NCBI GenBank assembly: GCA_027533455.1
Contig: JAPZUC010000016.1
Location: 1 to 33,347 of the forward strand
Direction: 5' to 3'
DNA from: Porphyrobacter sp.
GTDB taxonomy: Bacteria; Pseudomonadota; Alphaproteobacteria; Sphingomonadales; Sphingomonadaceae
DNA: 33,347 nt
Part shown: piece by piece, positions 1-7,746 of the stretch
Layout: each line of letters opens with the position of its first letter
Position numbering within the stretch: position 1 is the stretch's first letter
Notes under the pieces: generated by a model
Told to the model about the DNA's origin: nothing
Databases searched by the model: none
The model's input: only the letters and a program-made list of their open reading frames with translations
Translations under genes and position numbers: made by a program

Positions 1-1
1 C

Positions 2-307
2 CCCGCGATCGCGGTCGCCCAGACGCTGATGGATGCGGGCGTTGCGGTCGCCGCTTACGATCCCGAGGGCATGGAGCAGGCCCGCCCGCTGCTGCCCGGC
101 GTCACCATGTGCGAGGGCGCCTACGAGGCCATCGAAGGCGCTGACGTGGTCGTGATCGTCACCGAATGGGACGCCTTCCGCGCCCTCGACCTCAAGCGCG
201 TCAGGGACCTGCTCAACGCACCCGTCATGGTCGACCTGCGCAACGTCTACAAACCCGACGACATGCGCCACGCAGGGTTCGAATATACCAGCGTGGGACG
301 GGGCTAA
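2..307 (+). CDS. UDP-glucose/GDP-mannose dehydrogenase, C-terminal part (5' truncated by window edge)
   Basis: The reading frame is open from base 2 and ends at TAA 305-307, giving 101 residues without a start, so the gene begins before the window. The visible part fits the C-terminal UDP-binding domain of NAD-dependent nucleotide-sugar dehydrogenases: a Rossmann-like strand-helix with AYDPEGMEQA, then GADVVVIVTEWDAFRALD and the terminal VMVDLRNVYKPDDMRHAGF. The TEW.xF and D.RN segments are characteristic of UDP-glucose 6-dehydrogenase, which oxidises UDP-glucose to UDP-glucuronate for exopolysaccharide precursors. The catalytic cysteine and NAD-binding domain lie outside the window, so UDP-glucose cannot be separated from GDP-mannose as substrate. 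It ends tail to tail with the next gene, the two stop codons overlapping by four bases. Confidence 0.85.
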   Translation, partial: PAIAVAQTLMDAGVAVAAYDPEGMEQARPLLPGVTMCEGAYEAIEGADVVVIVTEWDAFRALDLKRVRDLLNAPVMVDLRNVYKPDDMRHAGFEYTSVGRG

Positions 308-1092
308 GCGCCGAACCAGTGGCGGCGGTTGTCCGCTCGTGACAGCCGCCACAGGGTCACCGCCAGCACCAGCACGATGCTTGCGGTCGCCGCGTAGCCG
401 ATCTCGGCGAAGCGCTGGCCGCCGGCTGAACGAATGGCGATCAGCGCCCAGCAGAACACCAGCCCGTAAAGCGGCGCGCCGCGCACCCGCCACGCCGCCA
501 TGGCGGCAATCACCGATCCGATCACGATCATCGCGGTCGTGACGAGCGGCCACGGCTCGGATCCGGCAAACCCGTGATACTTGATAGCCGCAGCGACGTT
601 GACGATGCTTGCCGCCGTCAGCCACGCCGCCAGCGCGCTGAAGGCCGGGGCGGCAAAGATGCGCTCGTCGCGCGACAGGCTAGGCGCGGCAACCAGCGCA
701 CGCAGCACCGTCAGCAGCCCGGCGAGCGAGACGAGGATGATCAGCACCGAGACAAAGGTGAGGTTCGCCAGCTGGGTGTAGGTCGACCACACGCCCTGCG
801 CCGCCAGCGCGATGGCTGCGGGCCAGCCGATGCGGGCCAGCAGGGGGTTGCTGCGCTGGGCGGGGAGCGCCTGCCACACGGCAAACAGGATCGAAAGCAG
901 GAACAGCGGCCCCCAGATCGCGAAGGCCCAACCCGCCGGGGTGATCAGCGTGCGCACCGCATCGGAGCGGTTGCCGATGAACTCGCCGATCCCGAAACGC
1001 GGCAGGAACCCCGCCCCGATCTGCACCACGACGGCAAGGATGATGGCAAGGCGCTGGGCGGGCGAGCGGGAGGAGGAAAGGGAGTGGTCCAT
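304..1092 (-). CDS. TspO/MBR-like (tryptophan-rich sensory) membrane protein
   Basis: A 262-residue polytopic inner-membrane protein with about seven hydrophobic segments. The segment TPAGWAFAIWGPLFLLS followed by a Trp-containing helix resembles the W.F..W..L signature of TspO/MBR-related tryptophan-rich proteins, in the longer form annotated in many bacteria rather than the 160-residue five-helix form. TspO proteins bind porphyrins and act in tetrapyrrole or stress signalling; that role here is inference. The start at 1092 is chosen because GAGGG lies about 7 bases upstream and the first membrane helix follows a short polar leader. The frame stays open to 1278, but the extra residues are Arg/Pro-rich and unlike a protein N-terminus. 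Its stop overlaps that of the upstream convergent gene. Confidence 0.6.
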   Translation of the reverse strand: MDHSLSSSRSPAQRLAIILAVVVQIGAGFLPRFGIGEFIGNRSDAVRTLITPAGWAFAIWGPLFLLSILFAVWQALPAQRSNPLLARIGWPAAIALAAQGVWSTYTQLANLTFVSVLIILVSLAGLLTVLRALVAAPSLSRDERIFAAPAFSALAAWLTAASIVNVAAAIKYHGFAGSEPWPLVTTAMIVIGSVIAAMAAWRVRGAPLYGLVFCWALIAIRSAGGQRFAEIGYAATASIVLVLAVTLWRLSRADNRRHWFGA

Positions 1093-1256
1093 GCGGCAAC
1101 CCTCGTCGCCTTTGGCGATGAGCGCAAGGCCTGCGGATAGCGAAGCGGGATAGCGTTCATGGCATAGCGATGCATCGGCCCGCCAAAGGACGGACCGGAA
1201 GGCCGACTGGCAGCCCGCAGGTGCCCGGAGCGCAGCGAAGGAACAGTATCGAGGAC

Positions 1257-1276
1257 GTGCCCGCGGAGGCGGGCAC
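1257..1276. repeat. short GC-rich perfect hairpin beside the RNase P RNA 3' end
   Basis: GTGCCCGC, loop GGAG, GCGGGCAC: an 8-bp perfect stem between the TspO-like gene start and the end of rnpB. On the minus strand it lies beyond the T-run that follows rnpB, so it is not a classical terminator for that RNA. It could be part of the leader upstream of the TspO-like gene. Function unknown. Confidence 0.4.
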
Positions 1277-1290
1277 ACAAACCAAAAAAA

Positions 1291-1707
1291 TCAGGGGGCC
1301 ATCATAAGCCGGGTTCTGTCTCCTCAGGCTGTATCCTTGCGGACGGGCCTGCGGTGGCAGCCATTCATCTGCTCCGCCGATTGCTCGACGGCTCTAGCAG
1401 CCAACCCGGGTCTCTCAGCGCGAAACACGCCTGCCTCTCTTGCGAAAGGCGCGAGACCCCTATTCGGCCTTGCTCCGGGTGGGGTTTGCCATGCGGTTGC
1501 CGTTGCCGGCCCCCCGGTGCGCTTTTACCGCACCCTTTCACCCTTGCCTGTGCGCCCTTTCGGGTAGCCATCGGCGGTTTGCTCTCTGTGGCACTTTCCC
1601 TTGCCCCGCCCGAAAGCGGAACCGGCGGGCGTTACCCGCCACCCTTGTTTCGTGGAGCCCGGACTTTCCTCGCATCTTGCGACACGCGGCTGCCTCAGGC
1701 CCCCTGA
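1291..1707 (-). ncRNA. rnpB: RNase P RNA (class A)
   Basis: Catalytic RNA of ribonuclease P, which removes 5' leaders from pre-tRNA. On the minus strand the conserved 5' core GAGGAAAGTCCGGGCTCC is present near 1655-1675, and the conserved 3' core ACAGAACCCGGCTTA lies at 1304-1319. The ends are set by a perfect 10-bp P1 helix: TCAGGGGGCC (1698-1707) pairs with GGCCCCCTGA (1291-1300), giving 417 nt, a usual bacterial class A size. Seven T residues (1284-1290) follow directly, consistent with termination. Several open frames cross this region but are coding shadows of a structured RNA. Confidence 0.95.
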
Positions 1708-1741
1708 CGCGGCGGGCTATAGGCTTGACCGAAGGAGATTG

Positions 1742-2473
1742 CTAGCGGGTGCGCCCCTGATCGCGGTCGAGCAGGAGCTGCCACAGGATCGCGGCGATCT
1801 CGCCATCGGGGATGCCGGTGATGTTTTCGGGCCGCCAGCGCCGCTCGAACGCCTCGACCGCTTTGCCCTGATCGGTGATGTCGTAGCCGAAGCGTTCCAG
1901 CGCGAGGAAAAACGAGCCCTCGTTGTGGAACGGGTTGCCTGCCGCGAGGCATTCCGGGCGCGGCAGACACAGCTTGTATTCGGCAAGGCGGTGCCACGGG
2001 AACAGCTCGCCCGGATCGACCTTGCGCATAGGCGCGACGCAGGAATGGCCGACCACATTCGCGCGCGGGATATCGTACCGCTTCACAATCCGCGCCAGCA
2101 GCGGAATCAGCGCATCGATCTGCGCTTCGGCAAAGGGACGATAGCCCCCGTTCTCGGGCGCGTGGCCGGGGTGATCGAGCTCGATGCCGATGCTCGCCGA
2201 ATTCACATCGGGAATGCCGCGCCAGTAGGATGCGCCCGCGTGCCAGGCGCGGCGGTCTTCGGGCACCAGCCGGATCACCTCGCCCTCTTCGGTGATGCAG
2301 TAATGCGCACTGACCGAGGAGGCCGGGTCGCACATCCGTTCAAGCGCGGTCTCGACCGGCTTCATCTCGGTGTAGTGGATCACCACCATCGAGATCGGCA
2401 GCGTGCGCTCGCCATAATTAGGCGAAAGCACCTCGCGGTGGACCAGTTCGTCGTCTCCGATGCCCCCCGACAC
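1742..2473 (-). CDS. N-acetylmuramoyl-L-alanine amidase, AmpD/family 2
   Basis: A 243-residue zinc amidase that cleaves the MurNAc-L-Ala bond of peptidoglycan or its recycled fragments. Amidase_2 features seen: H33 in VVIHYT, H78 in AWHAG, E98 in IGIELD, H143 in GHS and D153 in RKVDPG. H33, H143 and D153 match the AmpD zinc ligands. The usual GHSDIAP loop reads GHSCVAP here. The C-terminal 70 residues resemble a peptidoglycan-binding-like helical extension, giving an AmiD/AmpD-long form. No signal peptide is evident, so cytoplasmic recycling is likely. The start is GTG at 2473 with AAGGGG 7 bases upstream; that site overlaps the stop of chpT, 10 bases away, so translation is probably coupled. 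Last gene of a three-gene minus-strand operon. Confidence 0.88.
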   Translation of the reverse strand: MSGGIGDDELVHREVLSPNYGERTLPISMVVIHYTEMKPVETALERMCDPASSVSAHYCITEEGEVIRLVPEDRRAWHAGASYWRGIPDVNSASIGIELDHPGHAPENGGYRPFAEAQIDALIPLLARIVKRYDIPRANVVGHSCVAPMRKVDPGELFPWHRLAEYKLCLPRPECLAAGNPFHNEGSFFLALERFGYDITDQGKAVEAFERRWRPENITGIPDGEIAAILWQLLLDRDQGRTR

Positions 2474-2483
2474 GTCCGACCCC

Positions 2484-3137
2484 TTAGCCGATCATGCCTT
2501 CGGGCTCCGGCAATACCGCACCCAGGACAAGTGCCCCGTCGCCGAGCTTGTATTGGAGCCCACCCTCCATCTCCTCGGCGAGCACCGCGATCATGTGCGC
2601 GGCGGCCGTGCGCGAAGTGATCTCGCTTTCATCAAGGTCGCCTTGCAGGGCGCGGCCAATGGTTTCGTCGAAGGCAATCCGGTCACCGCGCGCACGGGCA
2701 ACGATCTCCACCGCGCCGTCGCGCCGCTCTGCCCCGATATCGAGCGTACCGCCGCGAATGAGCGCGTCCAGTCCGATCTGCGCAAGGTTGAGCAGCACCT
2801 TGACCGCAGGCTTGGGCAGGCTCGGCTCGGCGATCGCCCAATTGACCTCGACCCGCTTGGCATCAGAGGCGAGCGCATCGATCACGCTCTTGGCCTCGTC
2901 CACCGGGATCGCCTCGCCGAAGCCGCCTGCCGCCCCGAAGGCGAGGCGGAAGAACTTCAGCTTGTCGGTGCTGATCTTGGCCGACTGCTCCAGCAGCTCG
3001 ACGACGCGGACGCGCATCTGCGGGTCCTGTTCCTCGGCGAGAAGTTCCAGCCCGTTGGCGAGCGCGCCCACGGGCGAGAGCATGTCGTGGCACAGGCGCG
3101 AGCACAGCATCGCGGCGAGATCGGTCTGGGAAATCAT
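2484..3137 (-). CDS. chpT: Histidine phosphotransferase ChpT
   Basis: A 217-residue ChpT-like phosphotransferase. In Caulobacter, ChpT passes phosphate from the hybrid kinase CckA to the response regulators CtrA and CpdR, controlling the cell cycle. The N-terminal helix carries LCSRLCHDMLSPVGALANGL with the phospho-acceptor H17 followed by D18, the DHp-like signature of this family; the rest is a degenerate HATPase-like domain without nucleotide-binding boxes. Length matches the family. It sits 10 bases after the JAMM peptidase gene and 10 bases before the amidase gene. Function is established for the family; the phosphorelay partners are outside the window, although ClpXP, which degrades CtrA in Caulobacter, is encoded at 11350-13517. 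Confidence 0.88.
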   Translation of the reverse strand: MISQTDLAAMLCSRLCHDMLSPVGALANGLELLAEEQDPQMRVRVVELLEQSAKISTDKLKFFRLAFGAAGGFGEAIPVDEAKSVIDALASDAKRVEVNWAIAEPSLPKPAVKVLLNLAQIGLDALIRGGTLDIGAERRDGAVEIVARARGDRIAFDETIGRALQGDLDESEITSRTAAAHMIAVLAEEMEGGLQYKLGDGALVLGAVLPEPEGMIG

Positions 3138-3146
3138 GGCGCTTAC

Positions 3147-3545
3147 CTAGCCATCGCAAAGCGCAAAGGGAAGTGCGGTGAACCCCTGTTCCCCGTCCGC
3201 CCAGAACGTGACGTCTTCTCCGGCGATGATTGCCCACACCCGCCCGTCTTGCGCAGCGCAGGCGCGGTCGGTGGCAGACGGCGCCGCTGGGCCCACCGGA
3301 TGCGAGTGGTAATAGCCGAGAACCTGCGGAGCGCCTTCGTGGCGCGCGGCGCGGTGCGCGTCGATCAGGGCCTGGGGATCGATCTCGAAATGGGTGTGCG
3401 GCGCGGGATGGATGTTACGGGTCTCGCGCGCCTCGGTGATACGCGCGCCTTCGCCCAGCAGAAGCCCGCAAGCCTCGCGCGGGTGCGCAGCGGCGGAAGC
3501 GGCGCGCATCTGGCTGAGGGCTTGGCTTGTCACAGCGATTTCCAT
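3147..3545 (-). CDS. M67 family JAMM/MPN metallopeptidase
   Basis: A 132-residue single-domain JAMM protein. The zinc motif is complete: E24 in HPREACGLLLG, then H80-S-H82-P, seven residues, S90 and D93 in YHSHPVGPAAPSATD. Prokaryotic members cleave isopeptide or peptide bonds at the C-terminus of ubiquitin-like or sulphur-carrier proteins, or cysteine-like metabolites; the substrate cannot be told here and no ThiS/MoaD-like gene is adjacent. Start chosen at ATG 3545; an in-frame ATG at 3563 would add six residues and overlap the divergent rluD start. Neither has a clear ribosome-binding site. First gene of the operon with chpT and the amidase. Confidence 0.85.
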   Translation of the reverse strand: MEIAVTSQALSQMRAASAAAHPREACGLLLGEGARITEARETRNIHPAPHTHFEIDPQALIDAHRAARHEGAPQVLGYYHSHPVGPAAPSATDRACAAQDGRVWAIIAGEDVTFWADGEQGFTALPFALCDG

Positions 3546-3561
3546 CACGCATGGCAATAGC

Positions 3562-4527
3562 ATGTCCGACCACGAAATCATCACCGGCACGATATCTGCT
3601 TCTGGCTCAAGCCCCGCCCGCCTCGACAAGGCGCTGGCCGAAGCGACGGGTCTTTCCCGCGCGCGGGTGCAAGGGTTGATCGACGAGGGCCGCGTCGATG
3701 TGGCGGGAAAGACCGCGACGGCGGCCTCGATGAAGGTCGCGGGCGGCGCCGAATTCCGCATTATCGTCTCTGCAGCCATGCCCGCAGAGGCGCAACCCGA
3801 AGACATACCGCTCGTGATCGCTTTCGAGGACCGGCATCTCGTGGTCGTCGACAAGCCAGCGGGGATGGTGGTGCACCCTGCGGTCGGCAACATCACCGGC
3901 ACGCTCGTGAACGCGCTGCTGCACCATTGCCGGGGCAATCTTTCCGGCATTAACGGCGTCGCGCGGCCCGGGATCGTGCACCGGATCGACAAGGACACCT
4001 CGGGTCTGCTCGTGGTCGCCAAGTCGGACGCCGCGCACGAAGGACTAGCCGCACAATTCGCCGCGCACACGGTCCACCGCCGCTATATCGCTGTATGCGC
4101 CGGGCATCCCTCACCCGCCGAAGGCACGATTGATGCCCGCGTCGGACGGTCGGATGCGGACCGAAAGAAAATGACGGTGCTCCCCAACAATTCCTCACGC
4201 GGCAAATCGGCGGTCACCCACTACAAGGTGCTGGAGAGGCTCGATGAGGCCGCCGTGATCGAATGCCGGCTGGAAACCGGGCGCACCCACCAGGTGCGTG
4301 TTCACTGCGCGTCAATCGGCCATCCGCTACTGGGAGACCCTGCCTATGGCCGAACCCCCAAATCCCTTCGCCCCCTGCTGGAGCGACTCGGCTTTGCCCG
4401 CCAGGCGCTCCACGCGGCCGAGCTCGGTTTCCAGCACCCTGTCACAGGGGAAATGGTGCAATTACGGAGTGATTTGCCGCAGGACATGGCGGAACTGATC
4501 GACCAACTTGGCGGTTCTGATCGATGA
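3562..4527 (+). CDS. rluD: 23S rRNA pseudouridine synthase, RluD type
   Basis: A 321-residue RluA-family enzyme that isomerises uridines to pseudouridine in helix 69 of 23S rRNA (RluD role by similarity). An S4 RNA-binding domain spans about residues 18-65 (RLDKALAEATGLSRARVQGL). The catalytic domain follows, with VVDKPAGMVVHP near 95-106 and the catalytic D143 in HRIDKDTSGLLVVAKS; LETGRTHQVRVH is the later conserved motif. Start is ATG 3562; the frame is open upstream to 3394, but that stretch lies over the divergent JAMM gene. Only 16 bases separate the two divergent starts, so its promoter must lie inside the neighbouring coding region. Confidence 0.92.
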   Translation: MSDHEIITGTISASGSSPARLDKALAEATGLSRARVQGLIDEGRVDVAGKTATAASMKVAGGAEFRIIVSAAMPAEAQPEDIPLVIAFEDRHLVVVDKPAGMVVHPAVGNITGTLVNALLHHCRGNLSGINGVARPGIVHRIDKDTSGLLVVAKSDAAHEGLAAQFAAHTVHRRYIAVCAGHPSPAEGTIDARVGRSDADRKKMTVLPNNSSRGKSAVTHYKVLERLDEAAVIECRLETGRTHQVRVHCASIGHPLLGDPAYGRTPKSLRPLLERLGFARQALHAAELGFQHPVTGEMVQLRSDLPQDMAELIDQLGGSDR

Positions 4528-4643
4528 AACGCGCATACAAATGACGAATTTTCGCGTATATATGTAACCCGTGGCCAAGTTCGCGGGATGCCCATCAGGG
4601 GTCTCGTGCAAAGCGGTCGACGCTAGAAAGGTTAGGCAAACCA
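4528..4643 (+). promoter_or_regulatory. Short intergenic leader upstream of rpoH
   Basis: A 116-base gap, locally AT-rich around 4545-4566 (TTTTCGCG then TATATATG), which may hold a -10-like element. No terminator for rluD is evident, so read-through into rpoH is possible. The rpoH ribosome-binding site is in the stretch AGAAAGGTTAGG just before the GTG start. No confident -35 could be assigned. Confidence 0.3.
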
Positions 4644-5549
4644 GTGTCCAAATCCAAGACCACCTCGGTCCCGGCCCTGAGCGGTGAACAGTCGCTCAAC
4701 CGCTATCTTTCCGAGATCCGCAAGTTCCCGGTGCTGACGGCCGAGCAGGAATACATGCTCGCCAAGCGCTATCAGGAACACGAGGACCCCGAAGCTGCTG
4801 CCCAGCTCGTCTCGAGCCACCTGCGGCTCGTCGCGAAAATCGCGATGGGCTACCGCGGCTATGGCCTGCCCGTTTCCGACCTGATTTCGGAAGGCAATGT
4901 CGGCCTGATGCAGGGCGTCAAGAAGTTCGAACCCGATCGCGGCTTCCGCCTCGCGACCTACGCGATGTGGTGGATCAAGGCCTCGATGCAGGAGTTCATC
5001 CTGCGCTCGTGGAGCCTCGTCAAGATGGGCACCACCGCGGCCCAGAAGAAGCTATTCTTCAACCTTCGCCGGATGAAGAAGCAACTCGAAGCCTACGAGG
5101 ATTCCGACCTCCGCCCCGAAGACGTGACCAAGATCGCAACCGACCTCGGCGTGCCCGAGCAGGAAGTGATCAACATGAACCGGCGTATGATGATGGGCGG
5201 CGATGCCTCGCTCAACGTCAGCTTGCGCGGGGCCGAGGAAGGCTCGGGCGAATGGCAGGACTGGCTGGCGGATGATCGCCCGCTACAGGACGAAACCGTC
5301 GCCGAGGCTGAAGAATCGCAGATGCGCATGGCCATGCTCGCGGAGGCGATGAACAGCCTCAACGAGCGTGAGCGGCACATCCTCACCGAACGCCGCCTGA
5401 CGGAAAAGCCGCAAACGCTGGAAGAGCTGTCACAGGCCTACGACGTCAGCCGCGAACGCATCCGCCAGATCGAGGTACGGGCCTTCGAGAAGCTCCAGAA
5501 GGCGATGCAGCGAATCGCCGGCGAAAGGCTGCTTCCGGGTATCGCCTAG
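4644..5549 (+). CDS. rpoH: RNA polymerase sigma-32 factor
   Basis: A 301-residue heat-shock sigma factor. Region 2 spans about 50-125 (VSSHLRLVAKIA, LISEGNVGLMQGVKKF, RLATYAMWWIKASMQEFILRS). The RpoH-box QKKLFFNLRRMKK follows near 134-146 and is diagnostic of sigma-32 rather than RpoD. Region 4 lies near 235-290 with a helix-turn-helix (TLEELSQAYDVSRERIRQIE). It directs transcription of chaperone and protease genes; clpP in this window has a matching promoter-like sequence. Start is GTG 4644, chosen from the Shine-Dalgarno-like AGG about 8 bases upstream and the normal length. Alphaproteobacteria often carry several rpoH copies; whether this is the only one is unknown. Confidence 0.94.
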   Translation: MSKSKTTSVPALSGEQSLNRYLSEIRKFPVLTAEQEYMLAKRYQEHEDPEAAAQLVSSHLRLVAKIAMGYRGYGLPVSDLISEGNVGLMQGVKKFEPDRGFRLATYAMWWIKASMQEFILRSWSLVKMGTTAAQKKLFFNLRRMKKQLEAYEDSDLRPEDVTKIATDLGVPEQEVINMNRRMMMGGDASLNVSLRGAEEGSGEWQDWLADDRPLQDETVAEAEESQMRMAMLAEAMNSLNERERHILTERRLTEKPQTLEELSQAYDVSRERIRQIEVRAFEKLQKAMQRIAGERLLPGIA

Positions 5550-5580
5550 GCGCATGGCCTGACGGGCCGCTGACCGAACA

Positions 5581-5616
5581 AAAAAGCGCGCCGCGAGAGA
5601 TCGCGGCGCGCTTTTT
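5581..5616. terminator. Bidirectional intrinsic terminator between rpoH and the M20 hydrolase gene
   Basis: A perfect 16-bp inverted repeat (AAAAAGCGCGCCGCGA / TCGCGGCGCGCTTTTT) with a GAGA loop lies between the two convergent genes. The GC-rich stem is followed by a T-run on each strand, so it can stop transcription from both sides. Confidence 0.9.
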
Positions 5617-5631
5617 GCGTTCAGCGCAAGG

Positions 5632-6966
5632 CTACTTCTTCTTCGCCGCCAGATCGAGCACCGCTGCCACCATCGCGCGGGTGCCCAGCACGATGCTTTC
5701 GCGCGGCGCGACCTGGAACAGGGGCGAGTGGTGTCCGGCAATCGCCGGTCCGCCCGCCTTGGCCGCGGCGAGGCGCTCGGGCGTCGTGCCGCCGACAGCG
5801 AAGTAATAGCCCGGCACCCCGGCATTGGGCGAAACGAAGTAGGTGAAGTCTTCAGCCCCCATGTTCTGCTGCTCGAACGGCACCACCGCTGCCGCGCCGA
5901 GCTCGCGCTTCATCGCCGCGTTGAGGCGGCGGGCGAGCGCGGGGTCGTTGTTGGTCGTTGGCGTGCCCGAGAAGTGCTTGACCGTCACCGGCATATTGTC
6001 GGGCAGCCCGTGCGCCTTGCCGATATTGACCGCGATCCGCTCGACGAGGGCGATCACCCTGGCGCGGGTCTCCTCGTCATTGGCGCGCACGGTCAGCTTC
6101 AGGTTCGCCTCGTCCGGAATGATGTTGTACGTCGTCCCCGCGTGGATCGAGCCGACCGTCACCACCACCGGCTTCAGCGGCGAAATTTCGCGCGAATCGA
6201 TCGATTGCAGCGCGGTGACAATCTGCGAGGCGATATAGACCGGGTCCTTGCCGAGATGCGGCGAAGCGCCGTGTGTGCCGATCCCGGGCACCCGCACATC
6301 GAGCGTGTCGGAACTGGAATACTGGATGCCTTCTGCCGCCGCGACCTTGCCGGTCTCCAGCTCCGCCGCAACGTGGAAGGCCAGCGCATAATCGGGCGTG
6401 CCGAAGCGCTGGTAGAGCCCGTCCTCCATCATCCGCTTGGCCCCGCGCACGCCTTCCTCGGCGGGCTGGACGATGAACATCAGCGTGCCGCTCCACTTGT
6501 CCTTCATCGCTGCCAGCCGCCGCGCCGTGCCGACCATCGACGTGATGTGCGTATCGTGCCCGCAGGCATGCATGACGTTATATTCCTTGCCGTCCTCGCC
6601 CACCTGCTTGGCCTTGGAGGCATAGGGAAGGCCGCTCTTCTCCTCGACCGGCAGCCCGTCCATGTCCGCGCGCAGCAGGATCAGCGGGCCTTTGCCGTTC
6701 TTGAGGATGCCGACCACGCCGGTGCCGCCCACGCCGGTCGCTACTTCCAGCCCGGCCGCCTTCAGTTCGGTCGCCATCTTCGCGGCGGTGCGATTTTCGA
6801 GGAAGCCGAGTTCGGGGTTCTGGTGGAAGTCGAGAAACAGCGGCGCGAGGTAATTGTCGTACTCCGCCTCGACGGCCTTTTTGGTGGCGAGGTCTTCGGC
6901 CAGCGCGGGCTGGGCGGCGGTCACGGCCAGCATGGCAGCGCTGGCGGCGAGTTGGAACAGGCGCAT
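5632..6966 (-). CDS. Secreted M20-family amidohydrolase/peptidase
   Basis: A 444-residue hydrolase with a signal peptide (MRLFQLAASAAMLAVTAAQPALA, cleavage after ALA). It belongs to the M20D group (hippurate, IAA-amino acid and N-acyl amino acid hydrolases). Metal-site motifs seen: D-M-D-G in LLRADMDGLPV, HACGHDTH, the AEEG of VQPAEEGVRGAKRMM, FHV, and the terminal GHHSPLF. The M20 dimerisation domain occupies about 220-335. It would act in the periplasm on N-acylated amino acids or peptides; substrate unknown. Start 6966 is preceded by GGGGGAGA at good spacing; in-frame codons run up to 7050 but precede the signal peptide. Monocistronic, convergent with rpoH and divergent from mtgA. Confidence 0.88.
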   Translation of the reverse strand: MRLFQLAASAAMLAVTAAQPALAEDLATKKAVEAEYDNYLAPLFLDFHQNPELGFLENRTAAKMATELKAAGLEVATGVGGTGVVGILKNGKGPLILLRADMDGLPVEEKSGLPYASKAKQVGEDGKEYNVMHACGHDTHITSMVGTARRLAAMKDKWSGTLMFIVQPAEEGVRGAKRMMEDGLYQRFGTPDYALAFHVAAELETGKVAAAEGIQYSSSDTLDVRVPGIGTHGASPHLGKDPVYIASQIVTALQSIDSREISPLKPVVVTVGSIHAGTTYNIIPDEANLKLTVRANDEETRARVIALVERIAVNIGKAHGLPDNMPVTVKHFSGTPTTNNDPALARRLNAAMKRELGAAAVVPFEQQNMGAEDFTYFVSPNAGVPGYYFAVGGTTPERLAAAKAGGPAIAGHHSPLFQVAPRESIVLGTRAMVAAVLDLAAKKK

Positions 6967-7069
6967 TCTCGGTCTCCCCCTGAGGTGTTGGCGCAGGCTA
7001 GACCTGCGCTGCACATTCCTGCAAGCGCCGATGCTTCCCACACCCCGCACGCTGCGCTAGAGGCCGGTC

Positions 7070-7741
7070 ATGGCGTTCACCATCCTCCGCTATGCTGCCA
7101 AGGCGTTCGCCGGTTTTGTCGGCCTGACGCTGCTGCTGGTGGTGGCGTTCAAGTGGATGCCCGTCCCCGTCACCGCGACCATGATCATGGATGGCAACGG
7201 GATCACCAAGGACTGGGAAAGCCTCGACAATATCGACCGCAATTTGGTGAGCGCGGTGATCGCATCGGAAGATCAGCGGTTCTGTTCGCACAGCGGTTTC
7301 GATACCGAAGCGATCGAGCAGGCGATGCGCGAGAACCTGGAGGGCGGCAAGATCCGCGGTGGTTCTTCCATCAGCCAGCAGACCGCCAAGAACGTGTTCC
7401 TGTGGCAAGGCGGCGGCTATTTCCGCAAGGCTCTCGAGGCGTGGTTCACCTTCTGGATCGAGACTATTTGGGGCAAGCGGCGGATCATGGAGGTCTATCT
7501 TAACGTCGCGGAGACCGGGATCGGAACCTACGGAGCCGAGGCCGGATCGCAGCGCTATTTCGGCCACTCCGCCGCGCGGATGAGCCGCGACGAGGCGAGC
7601 CGCATGGCAGCAGCCCTCCCCAGCCCCAAGAAGCGTGCAGTCAAGGGCCCGGGCGGGTGGCTGGCGCGACACGGCAACCGGATCGAACGCCGCATCGGCA
7701 TCGTCAGGCGTGACGGGCTCGACGCTTGCGTCTACAACTGA
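7070..7741 (+). CDS. mtgA: Monofunctional biosynthetic peptidoglycan transglycosylase
   Basis: A 223-residue GT51 enzyme that polymerises lipid II into glycan strands at the inner membrane. An N-terminal membrane anchor covers about residues 10-28. The transglycosylase motifs follow in order: EDQRFCSHSGFD (catalytic Glu), RGGSSISQQTAKNVFLW, and KRRIMEVYLNVAETG. No transpeptidase domain is present and the length fits MtgA. AGAGG precedes the ATG at good spacing. The next gene starts 5 bases after the stop, so it probably shares the transcript. Confidence 0.93.
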   Translation: MAFTILRYAAKAFAGFVGLTLLLVVAFKWMPVPVTATMIMDGNGITKDWESLDNIDRNLVSAVIASEDQRFCSHSGFDTEAIEQAMRENLEGGKIRGGSSISQQTAKNVFLWQGGGYFRKALEAWFTFWIETIWGKRRIMEVYLNVAETGIGTYGAEAGSQRYFGHSAARMSRDEASRMAAALPSPKKRAVKGPGGWLARHGNRIERRIGIVRRDGLDACVYN

Positions 7742-7746
7742 GCGCG

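Noticed and set aside
1284..1290. T-run after rnpB with the nearby 1257-1276 hairpin as a classical terminator
   Set aside because: In the direction of rnpB transcription the hairpin comes after the T-run, so the order is wrong; P1 itself followed by the T-run is the more likely 3' signal.
1337..1745. Several small open frames in 1337-1745
   Set aside because: All lie on the RNase P RNA, whose conserved core and P1 helix are clear.
1601..2620. A plus-strand open frame across the rnpB 5' end and the amidase gene
   Set aside because: Overlaps structured RNase P RNA and the amidase zinc motifs on the minus strand; no homology visible.
5728..7503. A 591-codon plus-strand open frame across the M20 hydrolase gene and mtgA
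   Set aside because: Antisense and out-of-frame shadow in high-GC DNA; the opposite strand encodes clear M20 motifs and the other frame clear GT51 motifs.
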